A stretch of 5,575 nucleotides of DNA from an uncultured Oscillibacter sp. GTDB taxonomy: Bacteria; Bacillota; Clostridia; Oscillospirales; Oscillospiraceae. Below the pieces are notes generated by a model that had not been told where the DNA came from, did no database searches, and saw only the letters and a program-made list of their open reading frames with translations. The stretch is taken from the NCBI GenBank assembly GCA_904393855.1, contig CAJFNE010000124.1:1-5575 (forward strand), in the 5' to 3' direction. The position numbers and the translations under genes are program-made. This document shows positions 1 to 5,092 of the stretch, one piece after another (positions within the stretch are counted from its first letter, which is position 1; each line of letters begins with the position of its first letter).

Positions 1-40
1 TTTCCCCAAGGGCATCGCGTTTAATTTAGAGTCACCACGA

Positions 41-114
41 GGGAAGGCCAACCTTCCCCCGCCGGCGGTCGGAGGTACGCGCTTGCGCGGACCGACCCGC
101 CGTAGCGATTTTTT
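41..114 (+). terminator. Possible rightward intrinsic terminator with a leading hairpin
   Basis: Two hairpins lie in tandem. The first is a perfect 7-bp stem, GGGAAGG (41-47) with CCTTCCC (52-58), and a 4-nt loop. The second pairs GGCGGTCGG (64-72) with CCGACCCGCC (92-101), with one bulged C, and has an inner CGCGC/GCGCG hairpin at 78-89. Six T residues (109-114) follow after a 7-nt gap. This could end transcription of a gene to the left of the window. The gap between stem and T-run is longer than ideal, so a repeat element or a structured RNA tail are alternatives. Confidence 0.4.
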
Positions 115-132
115 CTCTTGGACCGTCCACGG

Positions 133-169
133 CCCGTTCTCTTTTTGTCAAGAACAAAAAGAGAATGGG
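133..169. repeat. Long perfect inverted repeat (hairpin) of unknown role
   Basis: TTCTCTTTTTGT (137-148) and ACAAAAAGAGAA (154-165) are perfect 12-bp arms around a 5-nt loop. With one G-U pair the stem extends to CCC (133-135) and GGG (167-169). It lies about 30 bp past the end of the XRE gene. It has no T-run on either side, so it is not a classic intrinsic terminator, although a hairpin like this could still stabilise or stop transcripts arriving from the right. The rest of 1-197 shows no coding potential that I can support. Confidence 0.6.
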
Positions 170-197
170 GGGTGGATTGCCCAGCTAGCATCCTAGC

Positions 198-434
198 TCA
201 TGCCCCCGTCCCATCGGACGGCATTTCCCGCACATCAGTGCGTCCCAGCAGATAGTCCGTACTGACGCCAAAATAATCCGCCAAAGCTACCAGCTTTTCA
301 TAGTCCGGCCGGCGGTCACCGCCCTCATAGGATTGATAGGAACGCACCTGTATCTTTAGGAACTCCGCCATCCCTTTTTGGGTCACATGGTTTTCCTTTC
401 GCAGTTCCTGCAATCTCTCAGCAAATTTTATCAT
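198..434 (-). CDS. XRE-family helix-turn-helix transcriptional regulator (78 aa)
   Basis: This is a small cytoplasmic DNA-binding protein, almost entirely one HTH_3/XRE domain (about residues 7-61): an amphipathic first helix (FAERLQELRKE), helix 2 starting TQKGMAEFL, recognition helix QVRSYQSYE, and the typical RRPDYEKLVALADYFGVSTDYLLGRTD ending in two stretches. There is no extra sensor domain. The ATG at 434 is chosen because GGGAGAG stands 5 nt upstream and the XRE fold starts right after it; an in-frame ATG at 500 would add 22 residues that run through the promoter DNA. It is divergent from the 81-aa gene and shares promoter DNA with it, so it probably represses both itself and its neighbour by binding the twin repeats at 457-503. 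It could be a phage- or toxin-antitoxin-derived repressor, but nothing else in the window supports a prophage. Confidence 0.9.
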   Translation of the reverse strand: MIKFAERLQELRKENHVTQKGMAEFLKIQVRSYQSYEGGDRRPDYEKLVALADYFGVSTDYLLGRTDVREMPSDGTGA

Positions 435-452
435 AAAATCTCTCCCGCTCCC

Positions 453-481
453 TTGACATGTGCGTTTCGCTCGTATATAAT
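453..481 (+). promoter_or_regulatory. Consensus sigma-A promoter of the 81-aa gene
   Basis: TTGACA (453-458), a 17-bp spacer and TATAAT (476-481) form a perfect consensus match. The start is predicted near 488, giving a leader of about 33 nt before the GTG at 521. A promoter this strong would normally need repression, and an operator-like repeat fills the spacer. Confidence 0.85.
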
Positions 482-503
482 AAGCATGTGCAAATCGCAC
501 GTA
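457..503. promoter_or_regulatory. Twin operator-like repeats, likely XRE binding sites
   Basis: Two 19-bp imperfect direct repeats (457-475 and 485-503) agree at 15 of 19 positions, each beginning CATGTGC and ending CGTA. Each is also a partial dyad. The right one is the better, ATGTGC-N5-GCACGT (486-502) with one mismatch per arm. The left one, ATGTGC-N5-GCTCGT (458-474), has two. Repeat centres are 28 bp apart. Each repeat lies over the spacer of one of the two divergent promoters, the usual place for a repressor. Assignment to the neighbouring XRE protein is inference. Confidence 0.55.
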
Positions 504-505
504 AA
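477..505 (-). promoter_or_regulatory. Divergent promoter of the XRE regulator gene
   Basis: On the minus strand TTTACG (505-500), a 17-bp spacer and TATTAT (482-477) point at the XRE gene, with a start near 470. The -10 box lies on the same base pairs as the -10 of the opposing promoter, shifted by one, so the two promoters should not be able to hold polymerase at the same time. Confidence 0.65.
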
Positions 506-520
506 GGAGGTATATTTAAA

Positions 521-766
521 GTGACAGAACTCATGCAGATTCTCTACGACTATACAGCCGAAACCGGCTTTCAAGCCAACCTCCACACCTCCCGCTACCA
601 GGTACAGCAGCTCAACACCGAACAACTGGACCGCCAGCTCCGCCAGGCTCTGCCGAAAGACCTCCTGCCCCTGTTCGACAGCTACCAGACCGCTGTGAAC
701 GGCAGGCAGGAATCGGAGCTGGAGGCCATGTTCCTCTCCGCCTGGACGCTGGCCAGAAGCCTTTAA
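521..766 (+). CDS. Small protein of unknown function (81 aa)
   Basis: I do not recognise this protein with confidence. It starts at GTG 521, where AAAGGAGG (503-510) stands 10 nt upstream; an ATG four codons later (533) is an alternative. The upstream in-frame ATG at 458 is excluded because it lies inside the promoter. The product is soluble, without signal peptide, membrane segment or cysteine, and predicted mostly helical. Its pattern is a polar N-terminal half (TSRYQVQQLNTEQLDRQLRQ), an L-P-x-D-L-L-P-L-F-D helix, and an acidic-to-hydrophobic end (SELEAMFLSAWTLARSL). That layout recalls small Firmicutes helical proteins of the DUF6809 kind, but this is a weak impression. It is driven by a consensus promoter and divergent from an XRE gene, so it is probably the regulated partner of that repressor. 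Its stop overlaps the nuclease stop on the other strand. Confidence 0.75.
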   Translation: MTELMQILYDYTAETGFQANLHTSRYQVQQLNTEQLDRQLRQALPKDLLPLFDSYQTAVNGRQESELEAMFLSAWTLARSL

Positions 767-2358
767 CTCTCCCACTTCTCCAGCAGCTGCCGCAGCTGGT
801 CGGCGAACCGGGCCAGGGACTTGTTGTCCCGCCCCTTGGAGCGCTTGATGCTCTCCATCAGCAGGTTGCCGACCGCCACCAGCCGCTCGTAGGCGGAGCT
901 GGACTTGCCGGCGGCCTTGGCTTTGCGCTCCGGGAGATAGCCGGGCTCCAGGACCTGGTCGGCGATCAGGTCGTACACCTCCGTGTACTGGGGGGCGTGG
1001 GCCGTGAAGCCCAGCTTCGCCACGCTCTGGGCAAAGAAAGGCGCCACCTCCCGGTCCCCGTGGACCACGAACACGTGCTGGGGCTTGGGGCTGCGGAAGC
1101 TCTCGATCCAGGCAAGCAGATGGTCCCGGTCCGCATGGGAGGAGAGGCCCTGGAAGTTCACAATCTGGGCGTGGACGGCGATCTCCTCGCCGAAGAGCTT
1201 CACGCTCTTGGTGCCCTCCAGCAAACTGCGGCCCAGGGTGCCCTCCCCCTGGTAGCCCACGAACACCACGGTGCTCTCCGGCCGCCAGAGGTTATGCTTC
1301 AGGTGGTGGCGGATGCGGCCCGCGTCGCACATGCCGGAGGCGGAGATGATCACCTTGGGAGTGGGGTCCATGTTCAGGGCCTTGGACTCCTCGCTGGTCT
1401 CCGTCATGCGCAGGTTCGTGAAGTTGAACATGTGGGTGCCGTCCTTCACCAGCTCCAGGGCGTCCTCGTCCAGGTAGCCCCGGAGGTCGCCGGTGAAGAT
1501 GGTGGTGGCCCGCTTGGCCAGGGGGGAGTCGATGTACACCGGGAAGTCCGGGTTGGATTTCACCAATCCCGCGTCCTTGATCTCCCGGATGAAGTATAAA
1601 AGCTCCTGGGTGCGGCCCACGGCGAAGGAGGGGATCACCATGTTGCCGCCTCGGGCAATGGTCTCGTCGATGATCCGCGCCAGGTCGTCCGTGTAGCTCC
1701 ACACCTCCGTGTGATTCCGGTCGCCGTAGGTAGACTCCATCACCACGTAGTCCGCTCCGGTGATGGGGGTGGGGTCCCGGATGATGGGCTGGTTCACGTT
1801 GCCGATGTCGCCGGAGAACACCAGGCGCTTCGTCACGCCGCCTTCCGCGGCGTCCACGATGATGCTGGCGCTGCCCAGCAGGTGGCCCGCGTCCACAAAC
1901 CGGGCGGTGACCCCCTCGCACAGAGGCACCTCCTGGTCATACTCGCAGGTGTCCAGGAACTCCCGGACCCGCTGGGCGTCCTCGATGGTATACAGCGGCT
2001 CCACATGGGGCGCGCCGGACCGCTCGCCCTTGCGGTTCTTCCACTCGGCGTCCTGCTCCTGGATGTGGGCGGAGTCCAGCAGCATGATGTCCAGCAGCTC
2101 CGCCGTCAGCCGGGTGGTGACGATGCGGCCCCGGAACCCCTGCTTGATCAGCATGGGGATGCGGCCGGAGTGGTCGATGTGGGCGTGGGTCACCAATACC
2201 ACGTCAATGGCGTTTGCCGCGAAAGGAAACTCGGCGTTGGAGACCTCGTCCCGGCCCTGCTGCAGTCCGCAGTCCACCAGGATGCGTTTGCCGTTCACCT
2301 CCAGGCAGTGGCAGCTGCCGGTGACGCACTGATCCGCGCCGAAAAAGTGGAGCTTCAT
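763..2358 (-). CDS. MBL-fold / beta-CASP RNA-processing nuclease (YSH1/CPSF73-like), 531 aa
   Basis: This is a cytoplasmic metallo-beta-lactamase-fold hydrolase of the beta-CASP group (COG1236), whose characterised members are zinc-dependent RNA endo- or exonucleases. Seen in the sequence: H58-A-H60-I-D62-H63 (zinc motif 2), H159 in the AGHLLGSA segment (motif 3), D184 in FSGD (motif 4), beta-CASP motif A E208 (MESTYGDR), motif B H408 (LSSHAD) and motif C H433 (VVHGD). Histidine rather than valine at motif C is the signature of RNA-directed rather than DNA-directed members. SGMCDAGR (341-348) and GYQGEGTLGR (368-377) are typical of the cap and RMMBL regions. A basic, helical tail of about 50 residues follows residue 480. 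The start at 2358 is supported by AAAGGAGG 8 nt upstream and by the family's usual N-terminus. The frame stays open upstream to 2715, but that stretch is antisense to the next gene. All catalytic residues are intact. Confidence 0.93.
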   Translation of the reverse strand: MKLHFFGADQCVTGSCHCLEVNGKRILVDCGLQQGRDEVSNAEFPFAANAIDVVLVTHAHIDHSGRIPMLIKQGFRGRIVTTRLTAELLDIMLLDSAHIQEQDAEWKNRKGERSGAPHVEPLYTIEDAQRVREFLDTCEYDQEVPLCEGVTARFVDAGHLLGSASIIVDAAEGGVTKRLVFSGDIGNVNQPIIRDPTPITGADYVVMESTYGDRNHTEVWSYTDDLARIIDETIARGGNMVIPSFAVGRTQELLYFIREIKDAGLVKSNPDFPVYIDSPLAKRATTIFTGDLRGYLDEDALELVKDGTHMFNFTNLRMTETSEESKALNMDPTPKVIISASGMCDAGRIRHHLKHNLWRPESTVVFVGYQGEGTLGRSLLEGTKSVKLFGEEIAVHAQIVNFQGLSSHADRDHLLAWIESFRSPKPQHVFVVHGDREVAPFFAQSVAKLGFTAHAPQYTEVYDLIADQVLEPGYLPERKAKAAGKSSSAYERLVAVGNLLMESIKRSKGRDNKSLARFADQLRQLLEKWES

Positions 2359-2438
2359 GGGGAATCCTCCTTTACAATATTCAACTGTGGGAATCCCGCC
2401 GCCGGACGCCGGGAGAACCGGGGCGCGCTGTTTTGCTC

Positions 2439-2455
2439 TGGTACTGATTGTACCA
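2439..2455. promoter_or_regulatory. Perfect 17-bp palindrome over the nuclease -10 box
   Basis: TGGTAC (2439-2444) and GTACCA (2450-2455) are perfect 6-bp arms with 5 bp between them, enclosing the -10 element and the predicted start point. This is a classic repressor position, though no regulator can be assigned. Part of the symmetry comes from the -10 sequence itself. Confidence 0.4.
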
Positions 2456-2475
2456 TGTCCCGCGAAAAAGTACAA
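2447..2475 (-). promoter_or_regulatory. Sigma-A promoter of the beta-CASP nuclease gene
   Basis: On the minus strand TTGTAC (2475-2470), a 17-bp spacer and TACAAT (2452-2447) form a near-consensus promoter, with a TGG extension before the -10. The start is predicted near 2440, leaving a leader of about 80 nt. I see no convincing riboswitch or attenuator in that leader. Confidence 0.75.
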
Positions 2476-2487
2476 CGGATGTTTTCC

Positions 2488-2518
2488 AAACCGCCGCCGG
2501 TTGAACCGGGGGCGGTTT
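2488..2518. promoter_or_regulatory. GC-rich dyad overlapping the -35 box of the paralogue operon
   Basis: AAACCGCCGCCGG (2488-2500) pairs with CCGGGGGCGGTTT (2506-2518), 12 of 13 positions, around TTGAA, so the -35 hexamer sits in the loop and the first base of the right arm. As DNA it could be an operator. As a rightward RNA, with TTTT at its 3' end, it would look like a terminator, but no rightward gene precedes it. Confidence 0.45.
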
Positions 2519-2529
2519 TGTGATACGAT
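2501..2529 (+). promoter_or_regulatory. Promoter of the dehydratase-like paralogue operon
   Basis: TTGAAC (2501-2506), a 17-bp spacer and TACGAT (2524-2529) with an extended TG (2521-2522) match sigma-A. The start is predicted near 2536, about 30 nt before the ATG. The -35 is 25 bp from the opposing nuclease -35, so the two promoters are back to back without overlap. Confidence 0.65.
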
Positions 2530-2566
2530 CAGGGCAGAAATTCCCCTTGGGAAAGGAGGTCCCGCC

Positions 2567-3760
2567 ATGGCTCCCCGCACACTGCTGATCCCGTCCCTGC
2601 TGGACGACTGGTTCCCCCTGCTGCAGCACGCCTTCGCCTCCGAGGTGTGGGAACCGGTGCTGCTGACGGAGGACGATCCCCAGCTGGCAAACCTAGGGCT
2701 CCGGTATCTGCACAACGAGCTGTGCTATCCGGTGTTCCTCATTGCTGGGCAAGTACTCTCCGCCCTCCGGTCCGGCCGGTATGACCCGGCCCGGTGCGGG
2801 GTACTGTTCGGCCAGGCGGGGGATGAATGCCGGGGCTCCTGCGGCATCCGGCTGCTGCGGCGGGTGCTGGACCAGCAGGGGTACCGCCAGGTGGAGACCC
2901 TGAGCCTCAACGTCCGGGGCATTGACCGGAGCACCGGGCTGCCCATCACCCCCGCCATGGTCCGGCGGGCCCTGGCCGCCGCGGTCTGGGGAGACACCCT
3001 GGCCATCCTGCGGAACCAGACCCGGCCCTATGAGGCGGTCCCTGGCACGGCGGAGGCCCTATGGCGGCAGTGGGTGGAGGTCCTGGGCGGGGACCTGCGG
3101 GAAAACCGGAATCTCTCCCGGCGGGCCATCCTGGACCGCTGCCGGGAGATGGCCGCCGCTTTCCGGGCGGTGGAGCGGGTCTCCCGAACCGTCCAAAAGG
3201 TGGCCATTGTGGGGGAGATCTACACGAAATACTGCCATTTGGGCAACTGGGATCTGGAGCGGTATCTGGCGGCGGAGCCCTGCGAGGTCGGCGTGGGCGG
3301 CATCACCTGGTACGCCCTCTACTATATGGACACCCACAGTCTGCGGGGCCCCGCGCCCCTGCGGGCGGTCTACCGGGCCCTGGCGGGGTATCTGGCGGGC
3401 ATCCAGCGGGAGATGCTGGCGATTTTGGATCAGGCGGGCTATCACGCCCTGCCGTCTCTGCCGGAGTTGAAGCGTCAGGCGGAGGGGTACGCTCCCCTGC
3501 GCCTCACGGTGGCGGACGGGTGGCTCATCACGGCGGAGGCCGCCGCCTGGACCCATCTGGGATACCGGAAGATCCTCTGCGTCCAGCCCTTCGCCTGTTT
3601 GCCGGGGCACATCTTCGGCAAGGGGCAGTACGCCGCCCTGCAGCGGAAGCTCCCCGGCGCCCGGCTGGTCAGCGTGGACTACGACGCCTCCACCGGCCCG
3701 GGCACCGTGGAGAGCCGCGTCCGGATGCTGCTGGACGAGGAGCTGGAGGAGACACCATGA
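2567..3760 (+). CDS. 2-hydroxyacyl-CoA dehydratase/activase-related protein, copy A (397 aa)
   Basis: The protein resembles the C-terminal, dehydratase-like part of the large BcrA/BadF activase fusions (HGD-D/COG3581-type) of anaerobes, here as a free-standing polypeptide. Relatives carry Fe-S clusters, and the fused forms are largely uncharacterised, so reaction and substrate are unknown. Motifs: N-terminal TLLIPSLLDD; ELCYPVFLIAGQ with C53; QAGDECRGSC with C88 and C92; a central nucleotide- or cofactor-fold strand KVAIVGEIYTKYC (211-223) followed by LGNWDLE; PFACLPGHI with C344; and the ending VDYDASTGPGTVESRV. C53, C88 and C344 are placed like the cluster ligands of the family. The ATG at 2567 follows AAAGGAGG at 7 nt. 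An open frame back to 2357 is untranslated promoter DNA. It overlaps copy B by ATGA, so the two are probably made in matched amounts and may form a heterodimer. No signal peptide or membrane segment is visible. Confidence 0.8.
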   Translation: MAPRTLLIPSLLDDWFPLLQHAFASEVWEPVLLTEDDPQLANLGLRYLHNELCYPVFLIAGQVLSALRSGRYDPARCGVLFGQAGDECRGSCGIRLLRRVLDQQGYRQVETLSLNVRGIDRSTGLPITPAMVRRALAAAVWGDTLAILRNQTRPYEAVPGTAEALWRQWVEVLGGDLRENRNLSRRAILDRCREMAAAFRAVERVSRTVQKVAIVGEIYTKYCHLGNWDLERYLAAEPCEVGVGGITWYALYYMDTHSLRGPAPLRAVYRALAGYLAGIQREMLAILDQAGYHALPSLPELKRQAEGYAPLRLTVADGWLITAEAAAWTHLGYRKILCVQPFACLPGHIFGKGQYAALQRKLPGARLVSVDYDASTGPGTVESRVRMLLDEELEETP

Positions 3761-4941
3761 AGCGGACGCTGCTGATCCCCGCCCTGCTGGACGCCCACTG
3801 GCCGCTGCTGCGGTGGGCTTTCTCGTCGGACGCGTGGGAGCCCGTGGTGCTGGAGGAGCGGGAGGGCGCGGAGCATCTGGGGCTGCGGCATCTCCACGGC
3901 GACCTGTGCTACCCCTTCACCCTCATCGCCGGGCAGGTGCTCGCCGCCCTGCAGTCCGGGCGGTACGACCCGGCGCGCACCGGCGTGCTGATCTCCCAGG
4001 CGGGGGACGCCTGCCGGGGCTCCTGCCTGATCCGCCTCCTGCGGCCGGTGCTGGACCGGGCGGGCTTTGGCCAGGTGGCCCTGCTGAGCCTGAACGTCCG
4101 GGACCTGGAGCGGGATGCGGCGCTGCCGGTATCCTTTTCCATGGCCCGGCGGGCCCTGGCCGCCGCCCTCTGGGGCGACGCGCTGATGCTGGCGGCCCGG
4201 CAGACCCGGCCCTATGAGGCCGCCCCCGGCAGCACGGACCGTCTGATCCGGGTCTGGACGGAGACTCTCTCCGCCGACCTGCGGGAGAACCGGAACCTCT
4301 CCTCCGCCGGCATCCTCCGCCGCTGCCGGGAGCTGACGGCGGACTTTCGGGCGGTGGAGCGCGTCCCCCGGCCTGTGCAGAAGATCGCCGTGGTGGGGGA
4401 CCTCTATACGAAATACTGTCGCCTGGGCAATTGGGACTTGGAGCAATTCCTGGAGCGCCATGGCTGCGAGATGGCGGTGAACGGCATCACCTGGCACTTC
4501 CTGTACTACCTGGACACCCATCTGACCGGCCCCCTGCGGCGCGCGGCGAAGCCGCTGCTGCGCCACATCCGGGGCCTGCAGGCAGGGCTGTGCCGCATTT
4601 TGGCGGAGGCGGGGTTTGCCGTCCTGCCGCCCTACCGGGAACTGAAAGCCCTAGCGGTGGAGTACAGCTGCACCGGGTCCAGCCTGGGCAGCGGCTGGCT
4701 GCTGGCCGGGGAAGCCGCCGGCTGGGTCCGGGCGGGATACCGCAAGGTCCTGGCGGCACTGCCCTTTGGGTGCCTGCCGGGGCACATCTACGGCCGGGGC
4801 CAGTACGCGGCGCTCCAGCGCAGACTCCCCGGCAGCCTCATCGTGGGGGTGGACTACGACGCCTCGCTGCGGGAGGGCACCGTGGAGAGCCGCATCCGGA
4901 TGCTGCTGGACACGGAGCTGCCGCCGGCGGGCTTCCGGTAA
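3757..4941 (+). CDS. 2-hydroxyacyl-CoA dehydratase/activase-related protein, copy B (394 aa)
   Basis: This is a tandem paralogue of copy A, collinear from end to end and roughly 55-65% identical by eye. Shared blocks are RTLLIP, DLCYPFTLIAGQ (C51), QAGDACRGSC (C86, C90), RQTRPYEA, DLRENRNLS, KIAVVGDLYTKYC (209-221) with LGNWDLE, NGITW, PFGCLPGHI (C339) and GTVESRIRMLLD. Differences cluster at about residues 255-310, where copy B has two cysteines of its own (C278, C305) and copy A has a different linker. The ATG overlaps the copy A stop (ATGA) and is preceded at 5 nt by GGAGGAG, so translation is probably coupled. The arrangement recalls the alpha/beta subunits of HgdAB, FldBC or HadBC dehydratases, but the sequences belong to the fusion-derived branch and no partner activase is in the window. 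Function is inferred from family only. The gene is followed by a strong hairpin terminator. Confidence 0.8.
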   Translation: MKRTLLIPALLDAHWPLLRWAFSSDAWEPVVLEEREGAEHLGLRHLHGDLCYPFTLIAGQVLAALQSGRYDPARTGVLISQAGDACRGSCLIRLLRPVLDRAGFGQVALLSLNVRDLERDAALPVSFSMARRALAAALWGDALMLAARQTRPYEAAPGSTDRLIRVWTETLSADLRENRNLSSAGILRRCRELTADFRAVERVPRPVQKIAVVGDLYTKYCRLGNWDLEQFLERHGCEMAVNGITWHFLYYLDTHLTGPLRRAAKPLLRHIRGLQAGLCRILAEAGFAVLPPYRELKALAVEYSCTGSSLGSGWLLAGEAAGWVRAGYRKVLAALPFGCLPGHIYGRGQYAALQRRLPGSLIVGVDYDASLREGTVESRIRMLLDTELPPAGFR

Positions 4942-4951
4942 ACTGCACAAC

Positions 4952-4988
4952 GCGGGGGCCGCCTCTCCAAGCGGCCCCCGCTGTTTGT
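4952..4988 (+). terminator. Intrinsic terminator of the paralogue operon
   Basis: GCGGGGGCCGC (4952-4962) and GCGGCCCCCGC (4971-4981) form a perfect 11-bp GC-rich stem with an 8-nt loop, 10 nt after the copy B stop. The following TGTTTGT is a mediocre T-tract, with a better T-run (4993-4998) slightly further on. It separates this operon from secA. Confidence 0.8.
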
Positions 4989-5017
4989 GAACTTTTTTCG
5001 GAAATTCCCGTTTTTCT

Positions 5018-5046
5018 TTGCAATCGCTGGGCATTTGTGGTATGCT
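5018..5046 (+). promoter_or_regulatory. Promoter of secA
   Basis: TTGCAA (5018-5023), a 17-bp spacer and TATGCT (5041-5046), preceded by TGG, form a plausible sigma-A promoter with an extended -10. The start is predicted near 5053, about 40 nt before the ATG. Confidence 0.65.
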
Positions 5047-5057
5047 ATCAGCGATTG
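5021..5057. promoter_or_regulatory. Perfect 9-bp inverted repeat bracketing the secA promoter
   Basis: CAATCGCTG (5021-5029) and CAGCGATTG (5049-5057) are exact inverse complements, 19 bp apart. The left arm overlaps the -35 and the right arm covers the predicted start, with the -10 between them. It may be an operator half-site pair, or a weak hairpin that would include only the end of the right arm in RNA. Confidence 0.5.
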
Positions 5058-5092
5058 TTGATATCTCCTAACGGGAAAGGATGTTTCATAGA

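Noticed and set aside
183..198. AGCTAG-CATC-CTAGCT small inverted repeat at the XRE gene end
   Set aside because: Six-base arms with low GC and no T-run are too weak to call a terminator.
431..775. Minus-strand frame of 114 codons
   Set aside because: It crosses the divergent promoter region and is antisense to the 81-aa gene, with no ribosome site or family resemblance.
1711..2523. Long plus-strand open frame of 270 codons
   Set aside because: It is antisense to the nuclease gene, whose catalytic motifs are intact. Its composition (V, H, G, Q, L rich) is what the complement of GC-rich coding DNA gives, and it has no ribosome site.
2359..2715. 119-residue N-terminal extension of the nuclease
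   Set aside because: It would be antisense to copy A and run through both promoters. The family N-terminus and an AAAGGAGG site fix the start at 2358.
3061..3756. Open frame fused in front of copy B (232 codons)
   Set aside because: It overlaps copy A in another frame and is low-complexity G/A/P/R. The ATGA junction and GGAGGAG support the start at 3757.
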